From Desulfobacteraceae bacterium (lineage in GTDB: Bacteria; Desulfobacterota; Desulfobacteria; Desulfobacterales; Desulfobacteraceae), in NCBI GenBank assembly GCA_016744295.1, contig JADGEQ010000012.1:1-64000 (forward strand): DNA of 64,000 nt. The letters are read 5' to 3'. The first letter of the stretch is position 1. Each line of letters begins with the position of its first letter. Shown one piece after another: positions 36,039 through 43,928 of the stretch. Made by a program: the position numbers and the translations under genes. Under the pieces are notes generated by a model. That model saw nothing but the letters and a program-made list of their open reading frames with translations. It did no database searches and had not been told where the DNA came from.

Positions 36039-36734
36039 ATGCCAAAAATCGTAGAAGGAACTTTTTCAGCAACCTTGGCTCCTATGTCAGCGGAGATCAC
36101 TCTCCGTCAGAAAAGCGCTTTTGCTGTTCAGCATTTAATGGCGGCAGCTCGTTTTTCAAGAATGTGTGGCAAAATTGAACAGGAAAATTCAGGAAAACCA
36201 TTTGGTAGCTTCTTCGATGAACAAATAGCCTGTGTTTCAGCAACTGTATTGCTTTCAGCAGCTTCGTTAGAATCGAATATTAACGAATACTTATCTGAAA
36301 TTGATAGTAATTTTCCTGAACTAAATGATCAAATGAAAAAGGAAGCCTTTGATTTAATCGAAAAAAAGGGAATCTTAGATAAATACCAATTCGCCCTTGC
36401 ATTTAAAGGGAAGGAAAAAATGTCTGAAGGAGAACAACCTTTCCAGGATGCGAGTGCTTTAATTAAAATTCGAAATGCTCTTGTCCACTTTAAGCCAGAA
36501 TGGCATGACGAACAAAAAGAACATAAAAAACTCGAAAAACTACTACGAGGAAAATTCACTTTAAATCCTTCTTTAGGTTCTGGTGGAGTCTTTTTCCCAC
36601 AACAATGTATCAGTTATGGTTGTACGCAATGGTCTGTTACTTCAGCTCTGAATTTTATGAAAAAATTTAGCGAACTATCAGGGCTTGCTTTACGTTTTGA
36701 TAAGCACCATGGAAAATTTAATGCAAAAATTTAA
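36039..36734 (+). CDS. HEPN-motif hypothetical protein (cassette gene 1)
   Basis: A 231-aa all-helical-looking protein with no named family recognised. The segment KIRNALVHF contains Arg145-Asn146-xxx-His150, the RN-xxx-H form of the R-x4-6-H motif of HEPN RNases and HEPN-like toxins. A strongly helical N-terminal half (MAAARFSRMCGKIEQE, ATVLLSAASLESNINEYLSEI) agrees with the four-helix HEPN fold. Start ATG 36039 follows AAAGGGAAATCAAAG. It is flanked by attC-like sites A and 1 and transcribed in the same direction as its neighbours. No partner antitoxin is adjacent. Function is unknown; a role in RNA cleavage or defence is inference. Confidence 0.65.
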   Translation: MPKIVEGTFSATLAPMSAEITLRQKSAFAVQHLMAAARFSRMCGKIEQENSGKPFGSFFDEQIACVSATVLLSAASLESNINEYLSEIDSNFPELNDQMKKEAFDLIEKKGILDKYQFALAFKGKEKMSEGEQPFQDASALIKIRNALVHFKPEWHDEQKEHKKLEKLLRGKFTLNPSLGSGGVFFPQQCISYGCTQWSVTSALNFMKKFSELSGLALRFDKHHGKFNAKI

Positions 36735-36743
36735 AAAGCAGCA

Positions 36744-36838
36744 TAACCCAGCGCTACACTGGACCGCAAGGGGCGGCTTCGCCTTCATCCCCTTGTTCCC
36801 TCCCTTCGGTCGGCGGCCTGTGAGCTTAATCGTTAATG
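36744..36838 (+). repeat. attC-like recombination site 1
   Basis: Begins TAACCCAGCG 9 bp after the stop of gene 1 and ends CGTTAATG before the HNH gene. The end segments GCTACACTGGACCGC and GCGGCCTGTGAGC are complementary apart from extra-helical bases in the left arm, the asymmetry typical of attC. A G/C-rich central hairpin (GGGGCGGCTTCGCC type) fills the middle. Confidence 0.6.
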
Positions 36839-36900
36839 AAACAAAATAACCGCCCTGTGGGATTTGCCCAGGGTGAAACATAATAAGGGAAAGTGACTCT

Positions 36901-37650
36901 GTGAATAGGAAAAAATTCATCATCTCGCAAGGGGCAACATGCCGTAATTGGAATTGGAGTTGGTCATTCATCAATGAGGAAGAAAGGGTGATTCTTTTTG
37001 GTGAATGGGATAATGAAAAGGACCTAAACGGTCCAAAGATATTTAGTGAGTCCTGGCAGGTGAGTCGTAAAGGGAACAAGCAGCAAGGATACAAACAATC
37101 AAGAGAGCATATTCGTTTGATAGAAGAAAAGGGATATCAACTTAGAACATTCCCTATGATCTATTCAAATGAGAATGAGGAAGATGGAACGGGGCCAGCA
37201 AAAATCGGAAAAATCGTTCCGATACTAACAACAAAACACTTGAAAAAGGTAGGTGCTGATTGGTATGCAGTAGATTCAAATGCTTATGATTATAATCTTC
37301 CAGAAGAAATCAAAAAGGCTGACCTCTATAAAGAAGGGGCTTTAAAAAATATTTATATTAATGCTTATGAACGTAGTTCAAAAGCACGGGAAAAATGTAT
37401 TGAACAGCATGGTTATTTATGCGCTATCTGTTTTTTCAATTTTGAAAAAATTTATGGAGATATAGGTAAAAATTATATCCATGTTCACCATATTGTGCCC
37501 TTAGCAGAATGTGGCGGTGAGTACAAACCAAATCCAGTCACAGATCTTATTCCTGTTTGCCCTAATTGCCATGCAATGCTGCACACATCAAGCCCCCCAA
37601 TTAGTATAGAAGAATTAAGAAAGACAATGGTCCACGAGTCTAACCGATGA
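36901..37650 (+). CDS. HNH endonuclease, McrA/5mC-restriction-like (cassette gene 2)
   Basis: A 249-aa protein from GTG 36901. The C-terminal HNH nuclease is complete: Cys174/Cys177 and Cys220/Cys223 form the structural zinc site, and the His196-His197 pair (HVHHIVPLAECGG) with CPNCHAMLH supplies the catalytic and metal residues. The N-terminal domain (RNWNWSWSFIN ... FGEWDN ... YKQSREHIRLIEEKGYQLRTFPM ... PAKIGKI) is the type found before HNH in ScoMcrA-like modified-DNA nucleases and may recognise modified bases. Its stop lies inside attC-like site B. A role in restriction of modified foreign DNA is likely but unproven. Confidence 0.82.
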   Translation: MNRKKFIISQGATCRNWNWSWSFINEEERVILFGEWDNEKDLNGPKIFSESWQVSRKGNKQQGYKQSREHIRLIEEKGYQLRTFPMIYSNENEEDGTGPAKIGKIVPILTTKHLKKVGADWYAVDSNAYDYNLPEEIKKADLYKEGALKNIYINAYERSSKAREKCIEQHGYLCAICFFNFEKIYGDIGKNYIHVHHIVPLAECGGEYKPNPVTDLIPVCPNCHAMLHTSSPPISIEELRKTMVHESNR

Positions 37651-37717
37651 GGCGTTATTTTGTTTGTTAGAATTGAATGAAATGCAGAAAAAAAAACTGC
37701 TAAACACATGGTTAGTT
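37641..37717 (+). repeat. attC-like recombination site B
   Basis: Starts within the last codons of the HNH gene; GTCTAAC fits RYYYAAC exactly. It ends CATGGTTAGTT 36 bp before the next start. TAACC-G-ATG pairs with CATGGTTA with one extra-helical G. The interior is near-identical to site A. Confidence 0.55.
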
Positions 37718-37752
37718 TCTGATCATCGGAGCTTTATTTAAAGAGGTGTAAA

Positions 37753-38586
37753 TTGAGTAGTGATGTAGAGTTAATTTTAAAAGCAATTGAAGGACTTCAC
37801 ACAAATATTATCAAAGACTATATTTTACCCGTTGGAACTGTTTTTGTGTCTGGATTATTGGGAGCAGGTGTTGCCTACTATTCAATTGACCGGCAAGAGC
37901 AAACGAAAATTGAAATAAAAAAGATTGAAGCCTTAAATAATGTGTTACTTGAAGCAATGCAAGTTAGAACCAATTTAATAGCAATTAAAGAAAATTATTT
38001 CGGACAAATATCAGACCATCCTATTGATAGGCTGCTATCAGTACCACCAATACTACTTCCTGATAATCGATTAAGCATAAATCTTTCATCTCTCTCATTT
38101 ATTGCTCCTAAGATTGAGGATAATGCTAATGAAAAATGGTCTTCAATTGGCTATATTGCGACAATTTTCTCAAACTATAATTCTATGTTAAACATTTGGA
38201 CCAAACGAAATGATATTATAATAAGTCTCCTGCCTAAGCTAAAACCATACTTTGGCAGGCCCATTATTACCGAAGAATTACAACAAATTTTCGGTATGGC
38301 GATAATTCATCAATTATCAGATCTCACCGAACTTGCTCTCCAAATGACAGATGAAATTTTAATTGAAGTATGTGATTTCATGCTTGGTTTTAGCAAGTTA
38401 GCTAAAACCAAAGTCCATAAAAGAGTTGCAAAAAAATTTGGTACGATTCTCCAAGTGTTATTACCAGAGAACAACAAAAAAATAATACAAAAGGTTCCTG
38501 AAGTTAATTATGCAATTTTATCTCAAGTTCAAGGTAAACCCGAGCAAGAATTAAGAGAACGATATAGACCGATATACACCCAATGA
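37753..38586 (+). CDS. Membrane-anchored hypothetical protein (cassette gene 3)
   Basis: A 277-aa protein from TTG 37753 (AAAGAGGTGTAAA upstream). A single hydrophobic segment at about residues 25-46 (LPVGTVFVSGLLGAGVAYYSI) is followed by a charged coiled-coil-like stretch (DRQEQTKIEIKKIEALNNVLLEAM) and a long helical domain rich in Leu/Ile. I recognise no family. The layout of a short N-terminus, one membrane helix and a cytoplasmic helical body recurs in small integron-cassette and defence-associated proteins of unknown role. An attC-like site starts 4 bp after the stop. Confidence 0.65.
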   Translation: MSSDVELILKAIEGLHTNIIKDYILPVGTVFVSGLLGAGVAYYSIDRQEQTKIEIKKIEALNNVLLEAMQVRTNLIAIKENYFGQISDHPIDRLLSVPPILLPDNRLSINLSSLSFIAPKIEDNANEKWSSIGYIATIFSNYNSMLNIWTKRNDIIISLLPKLKPYFGRPIITEELQQIFGMAIIHQLSDLTELALQMTDEILIEVCDFMLGFSKLAKTKVHKRVAKKFGTILQVLLPENNKKIIQKVPEVNYAILSQVQGKPEQELRERYRPIYTQ

Positions 38587-38589
38587 AAC

Positions 38590-38693
38590 TAACAATTAGC
38601 TTATGGCCGACCCCCAAAAAGTTGGCAACTTCATTCGCAACTTCAAACTCCGACCCTATCAGCTTTTTGGGTCGGCATAGCCACACGTTCAAA
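38590..38693 (+). repeat. attC-like recombination site 3
   Basis: Begins CTAACAATTAGCTTATGGCCGACC just after the stop of gene 3 and ends GGTCGGCATAGCCACACGTTC. The arms pair (CTTATGGCCGACC with GGTCGGCATAG) with an extra-helical G in the left arm, as in known attC sites. An inner stem adds CCAAAAAG/CTTTTTGG. This is the most classical of the four sites. Confidence 0.62.
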
Positions 38694-39029
38694 AATCAAC
38701 TTATATATCTGATAAGTTTAATTTGAGGCATTTCCCCACAGGCAACTAAATAATATAATTACCGCCCTGGAGAGGATTCCAAAAATCCTGTGGACTTTCC
38801 CTGTGAATCCAGATGTTTTTCAAAAACAATCCAAGCACAATATATGGTATTTGTCCAATTTTCAAAAAGGAGAGACTTGTTAATAATAGTCCGAGATTTA
38901 AAATCTTTAAAATACCGATACAAATCAAAACAATTTTGCATTTATAATTTTCGGGATACTAATCCGCTGGCATTTGCAATAAGAATTGGAATCAGAGATG
39001 TTAACACAGAATTTCGAATATTTCATTGA
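38694..39029. other. Gene-free region right of the cassette-like units
   Basis: Contains the right copy of the direct repeat at 38783-38850 and no credible gene. Short minus-strand frames over 38746-38941 are shadows of A+T-rich repeat DNA. Confidence 0.6.
38783..38850 (+). repeat. Right copy of the flanking direct repeat
   Basis: Matches 35651-35718 in the same orientation (shared stretch AATCCTGTGGACTTTCCCTG). See the left copy. Confidence 0.7.
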
Positions 39030-39309
39030 TCCCAGGTTCGAAGCCCCCAGCCAAGTTGTTTGAACCGGGTTTGATCATCCTTTTCTTTCAACGCCTGTGA
39101 CCATACCTAGGCTCAGTCCAGCCGTGCTTCTTCGCAACCTGCGGGACAGTAAAACCTTTTGACAAATCGCTATTCAGCGGATTTGCCAATGTTGGCATTT
39201 CCGCTGAATGGTCATATAAAGTTCTTTGAGGAATGTCCAATCTCTTTGCAATTCTGTCCTGCGGTATACCAAGCTGGTTTAAACAAAAAACTTGAAGATC
39301 AAGCGCCAA
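39030..39309 (-). pseudogene. Frameshifted remnant of an HTH/ParB-type DNA-methylase gene
   Basis: The frame at 39309-39088 reads DLQVFCLNQLGIPQDRIAKRL ... TLANPLNSDLSKGFTVPQVAKKHGWTEP, a helix-turn-helix and response-rule segment I recognise from ParB-like/DNA-modification-methylase proteins. After GWTEP the frame breaks. The expected continuation (VWSQALKEKDDQTRFKQLGWG) is readable in another frame at about 39040-39107. Both ends of the parent gene are missing. It marks the right edge of the island and lies just downstream of the giant SIS gene. Confidence 0.6.
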
Positions 39310-39336
39310 AATACATGGACCCGTTTATGGTCAATA

Positions 39337-42300
39337 TTACTGGTCAATGGACTTTAAAGCTGAACCAATGATATTGATTATTACAGGTAGAATATAATCC
39401 GACATCAACTCTATTTTACTGCCCTGATCCTTTAACCCCGGAACAAGGACGATATGGCTTAAAGGATATTTTTTCAAGGTTGATAACTTTTCATCTGCTG
39501 AAAATCCTTCCTGGGTGACAATGACAAGCCGGGCATACCGGCTTCCGAATGTGGCCAGTTCATCCAGGGCTGAATCAAAATAGGTTTCACTGGTTGCATC
39601 AATAATAACAAGGCAGTCCCGGTCTTTGTTAAAATCGGATTTTAGTACGGGCAAATACCATTTGTCTTCGAAGATAAACGGCAGGACCGAATCTGTTTGA
39701 AAGGGCATGGATGGTTTCTGAAGAAATACATCTACAGATTCACCCCCCAGGTAACGATCCTCCCATGCACAGATATCTTCTTGAGAATAGCACTTTTCCA
39801 TTAAATCCCTTGGTTCAAGCTTTATATATTTTTCATTTACCGATGAATCCACCATGACCAGGTGGGAATATGTACTGATACCAAAGGTTTCACTCTCAAA
39901 TTTCTGTCTTTTATGTTCCCGGAATCCGTTTTTCCAAAAAATGCAATTTCCCCGCAGGCTGGTGATAAAAAGTCTTTTTTTATAAGCCTGGTTTTCAACG
40001 ATCACCCTTTGAAGGGTCTGCCTTAGTGCAGGGTCCCCTAAAACGGTGTTCACCGCCGGCAAAAACAATTTAAAATGATCATTCATCTGCCGGCTGCGAT
40101 TTGGGAACTGAGAGGACATGACCCTTGAAAAAAACAGGGACAACGCAAAATAAACCTGTTCATATGGACAGGATAGATCCGGGTCCGCAAAAACATAGGT
40201 GCCAAAAGAATCTGAAAATGGTTGGGTTGCCTTTCCCTCTCGTTCAGGACCGATCAAGAGTAAATTTTTATGGGAATACTGGGACACGGCTGATAATGTT
40301 TCTTTATCCGGGGACTCCGAGGCCACTGCTACCACCAGGCTGTCCTCTGTACTGACCCCTTTTAATTTTTCCGGAAATTCAACTTGCAGCGGTGTATTAA
40401 AAAACAACTCCCACAACCGGATAAAATTCCGGCATCCGGCTTCAGCCTGCTTATCCAAAGGCACAAAGATGATGATCCCGTCTTCTTCCAGATGTTTAAA
40501 AATTAAGGTTGATACAGTTTCCAGACAGTCTTTGGTTGGGGGGGAAAACAGGGTTAGAAAGGGGTCAGGCGCATGAAAACCAGCACATAGTTTTATTAAA
40601 TCCGAGTAATATTTCTTTTCTATGTCATTGGAGGCCAGGCTGATCCAGCAAGGTGTGGCAGCCTGTGACAGCAAATTGTCCGGTAAACTGTCTGGCAAAC
40701 CCGTGAAAACCTTATTTTTTTTATCCAGCTCATCTAAAATGTCTGAAACAGACCTGTCATTAGTGCCTTTTGTCCTGCCAGCAGTAACAGACTTGGCCAT
40801 ATTTCTCGGCATTTGGTCGGACAGCCTGCCACGGGCCAGTCCAAAATAAAATCCGAATAAAAACATGAACGGAAGGTCAATAAAAGGCTGAAAATAATCG
40901 GGTAATTTGGGCAGGAATACTGCCTTTTCGGCATATTTTTGAATTTCCTTTTTTTCCCGGTTTTGGGTGCTTACGGCAAAGAAAGGTTTCCCGGCTTTAT
41001 GAAGGGCCCCCATGAAATCCACCCCTTTATCCAGGCGCCGGGTATTGGTGGCACTTACAAGAAGCAGATCATCCTCGGCCAGGGGTGTTTGAATAAAATC
41101 CTCCAGTTCAGAATAGTCAATGGCATTTCCCATGGAAGTCCAGGCATTCAATTCCAGGTTTAAAGCCCCCATTTTTGCAGACCCGATATCATGGAGGGCA
41201 TCTATGATATAGTGAAGACTTGCGTTTGGGGTCTTTAGTGTTACCTCTTTGCAGAATTCAACCACCTTTTCATCACACAACAGGGTGGCTATATTTTCAG
41301 AGATTTTTCCCATTTCTAACACAAGCCCGGCTACTTTTTCCTTTGTTTCCGAGGTTAACCCGCAGATATAAAGGCAGAAAAGATCCAAAATAAGCAGCAT
41401 GCATATAGCGCTTTTAAGTGCCGCAACCGTCACCTCTTCTCCACTGAAAACCGGAATGATCCCTGCACTTTTCCTGACAATAAGGGCCATGTCTGAAAAC
41501 GGTTTTTCCGTAATTCCCACCATGAGAATATTTTTCTTGAGGAGTTCGGATGCAAAATCAATCATATCCGAGGTGGTACCGGACCATGAAATCATGACCA
41601 CCAGGTCCCTATCCGGATTAATGGAATTTTCAACCGTATCAAAGTCCAGGGGCGTGCCGACAATTATATTGATCCCGGTAAGAAACTGCTCCATGGTTTT
41701 TTCAACAATCTCTGCAAGAAGGTAGCTGAATCCGGTGCTGACAAGGATGATCCGATTCAATGAAGCCAATTTTGCTCCGAATCGCCTTTCCAGCAACCGT
41801 TCTTTGATATCCAGCCTGGGGTTATGACGGTCCGGGCAGGTATACCGGTTCAATACATCTGTGATTAAGCCGGGTATTTCGAATAAATGTTCTTCATAAA
41901 AGGTTTTTCCAAAATCCTTTTTAAAGGAAATGGGGGTCAGATAGGTCTGCTCAGGCTGGATATCGGTTCTGATCTTTCCTGAAAAATCCCGGATTTCAAG
42001 TTTTCTTAAGACAGTGTCTGTTCCGGCTTTTGTTTGGATTTTGGCAAATATCCGCTCCTGATCAAGGGCGTAAATATCAACCAGGAACGGTTCCAGAATG
42101 GACATTTTCTCCCGCTTGAACCAGGATTCACGCGTATTGGAATCATCATCAAAGAAAAATCCGGGCTCCACGATCACTGATTTTTTTGAATAGACTTTCA
42201 TCAGTTCCTGAAGTTTAATACTAGCAGACCGGATCAAAACCTGTGAAAAAAGCCCCAGGGCGGCATTGATATCCGACACCACCATAAAGTCTGATGTGTC

Positions 42301-43893
42301 CGGCCGTTTTACTATATATAAGGGCCGTTTGTGGGCGGCAATAAAGAGGCGGTCCGTTGTGACCATGCTGATCCCGCTAACGGAAAACTGCCCGCCTGAC
42401 CGTATCATGGCTTCCATTGCCTGTATAAATGACAGCTCATCAATATCATGTATACTCTTGTTGTTAAGACTCTTAAAAATTCCATAATCAATGGACTGGC
42501 TACACACGGAAACATCCTCAAGTCCAAGATGTTGTTGTTTTTCAATCACCTTGTACCGCTGGCTTGCCATATAGGCGGTATCAAAATAATATCCCCAGAG
42601 CATGACAAATAATTCAGTTGAATTATTGCTTCTCAGTTCGATTTTTGCCACCTGGGTCAGGTACTCTTTTATTCTTGATTCAATATCAGAGCTGAATTGA
42701 CCATTTAGCACAACTGCCCTTCTTTTTTTCTCATCTAAAAAAGGGTGGGCGTTGCGAACAGAGATAGAGGACTGAATGGCCCATCGGCCCTGGGCAATCA
42801 CCGGTTGGACCATATAGTTTAGCAGCAGAGGATGTGACCGGCCTGGAATATGGCCTGGCAAAAGAGGGATTTTTTCATCTTTTCCAAGCATGTTTTTCAT
42901 ATAAACTTGTGTCTGAAAATAGGCCAGTGCAGAAGCGGCTGCAATTCCGTAGACATTGTGAATTTTCTCTGTTCTGTATAGCGTCCGCCAGTGTACCGGA
43001 GGAGTGGTTTTGTTCATGGCCCAGAAATTTTCAAATATAAGCTGAACCCTGTCATCTATTTCAGGATTATGGATACTGATGGCCAAAACTGAGCTGTCAA
43101 TACTTCGAAACAGATTTGTAATGCCGTCAATGGTATAATCCGAGGGTATGGTCACCAGGACATCCCTCAGGTATTGCCAGGCATATTTTCTGGCATAGGG
43201 ATTTTTTTGTCCGGATTTATAGGCCATCCGTCTTGGCTGAACAGGGTTTTCATAATAGGCATACCGGTCAAAAATCAGTTTAAATTCATAGAAAAGATCA
43301 CTTTCTTCAACCGGTGCAGGCATGTTGTCCCGCCGATTGCAAACCTGGGCTTCAAATCCCTTCCGCATGAGTTTTTCCACAACAGTCAAAGGAAGATCAA
43401 AGTTTTCAACAAGGCAATCGATGGTGGCCTGAAACCTTTTTGGAGAATCAATCTTAAAATATTCCTGGATTTGAGGGTTCCCTGCCGTCCCCGGTTCCAC
43501 CTGCAAAACATTTTGTGTGTCAGTCAGATCAGACCATCTCGGAAAGGGTCTATTTCCAACAGCGTCTTTTTGATTCTCCCGGGGCAAAAAACCCTCAAGG
43601 GCAAGCAGCTTTTTCTGATTCCGTCCCACCAGGTCAAAATTTTCGGGAAGGGTGTCATCCATAATTGACAAGGCCCTGAGTTCGCCTTCATCAAAAACGG
43701 GGAAGGTCATGAGCCGGTCAATGAGATTGTCCACAGACCCCAGTTCCCGCCGGATTTTAAGGGTTTCAATCTCGCTTCCGATCAAACCGATGCCGGTACT
43801 GTCAGGCGCCCTGTAAATTATGGCCCACATTCCGGTCAACACCCGGTTCACCCTGTTTTCCGCATCCCCATAATATACAACGATACCACACAT
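39337..43893 (-). CDS. Giant GlmS-like glutamine amidotransferase/SIS-domain protein
   Basis: A 1518-aa protein, more than twice the length of GlmS (about 610). The N-terminal Cys2 (MCGIV) is the amidotransferase nucleophile. The matching GATase parts (QGRWAIQSSISVRNAHPF, VVLNGQF, LFIAAHKRPLYIV) appear only after about 300 inserted residues. Two SIS-like sugar-isomerase modules follow at about 710-850 (VSTGFSYLLAEIV, ISWSGTTSDMIDFA) and about 905-1060 (GALNLELNAWTSMGNAIDY). The last 450 residues contain two further alpha/beta segments of SIS-like type. Start ATG 43893 has GGAGGGGGG upstream. It is the last gene of the MttB operon. Substrate unknown; an aminosugar or regulatory role is possible. 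Confidence 0.75.
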   Translation of the reverse strand: MCGIVVYYGDAENRVNRVLTGMWAIIYRAPDSTGIGLIGSEIETLKIRRELGSVDNLIDRLMTFPVFDEGELRALSIMDDTLPENFDLVGRNQKKLLALEGFLPRENQKDAVGNRPFPRWSDLTDTQNVLQVEPGTAGNPQIQEYFKIDSPKRFQATIDCLVENFDLPLTVVEKLMRKGFEAQVCNRRDNMPAPVEESDLFYEFKLIFDRYAYYENPVQPRRMAYKSGQKNPYARKYAWQYLRDVLVTIPSDYTIDGITNLFRSIDSSVLAISIHNPEIDDRVQLIFENFWAMNKTTPPVHWRTLYRTEKIHNVYGIAAASALAYFQTQVYMKNMLGKDEKIPLLPGHIPGRSHPLLLNYMVQPVIAQGRWAIQSSISVRNAHPFLDEKKRRAVVLNGQFSSDIESRIKEYLTQVAKIELRSNNSTELFVMLWGYYFDTAYMASQRYKVIEKQQHLGLEDVSVCSQSIDYGIFKSLNNKSIHDIDELSFIQAMEAMIRSGGQFSVSGISMVTTDRLFIAAHKRPLYIVKRPDTSDFMVVSDINAALGLFSQVLIRSASIKLQELMKVYSKKSVIVEPGFFFDDDSNTRESWFKREKMSILEPFLVDIYALDQERIFAKIQTKAGTDTVLRKLEIRDFSGKIRTDIQPEQTYLTPISFKKDFGKTFYEEHLFEIPGLITDVLNRYTCPDRHNPRLDIKERLLERRFGAKLASLNRIILVSTGFSYLLAEIVEKTMEQFLTGINIIVGTPLDFDTVENSINPDRDLVVMISWSGTTSDMIDFASELLKKNILMVGITEKPFSDMALIVRKSAGIIPVFSGEEVTVAALKSAICMLLILDLFCLYICGLTSETKEKVAGLVLEMGKISENIATLLCDEKVVEFCKEVTLKTPNASLHYIIDALHDIGSAKMGALNLELNAWTSMGNAIDYSELEDFIQTPLAEDDLLLVSATNTRRLDKGVDFMGALHKAGKPFFAVSTQNREKKEIQKYAEKAVFLPKLPDYFQPFIDLPFMFLFGFYFGLARGRLSDQMPRNMAKSVTAGRTKGTNDRSVSDILDELDKKNKVFTGLPDSLPDNLLSQAATPCWISLASNDIEKKYYSDLIKLCAGFHAPDPFLTLFSPPTKDCLETVSTLIFKHLEEDGIIIFVPLDKQAEAGCRNFIRLWELFFNTPLQVEFPEKLKGVSTEDSLVVAVASESPDKETLSAVSQYSHKNLLLIGPEREGKATQPFSDSFGTYVFADPDLSCPYEQVYFALSLFFSRVMSSQFPNRSRQMNDHFKLFLPAVNTVLGDPALRQTLQRVIVENQAYKKRLFITSLRGNCIFWKNGFREHKRQKFESETFGISTYSHLVMVDSSVNEKYIKLEPRDLMEKCYSQEDICAWEDRYLGGESVDVFLQKPSMPFQTDSVLPFIFEDKWYLPVLKSDFNKDRDCLVIIDATSETYFDSALDELATFGSRYARLVIVTQEGFSADEKLSTLKKYPLSHIVLVPGLKDQGSKIELMSDYILPVIINIIGSALKSIDQ

Positions 43894-43928
43894 ATATAGA
43901 AGCCCCCTCCCCGTCTATTTTTTATTCA

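Noticed and set aside
29760..38890. 13-bp direct repeat (TGTTAATAATAGT) flanking the whole Detocs plus cassette segment
   Set aside because: A 13-mer match in A+T-rich DNA is expected by chance in 64 kb. There is no supporting structure.
39016..39045. Possible tRNA 3' end (GGTTCGAAGCCCCC) as an integration site
   Set aside because: The T-arm-like string is not part of a cloverleaf. It is explained by the readable codons of the methylase remnant on the minus strand.
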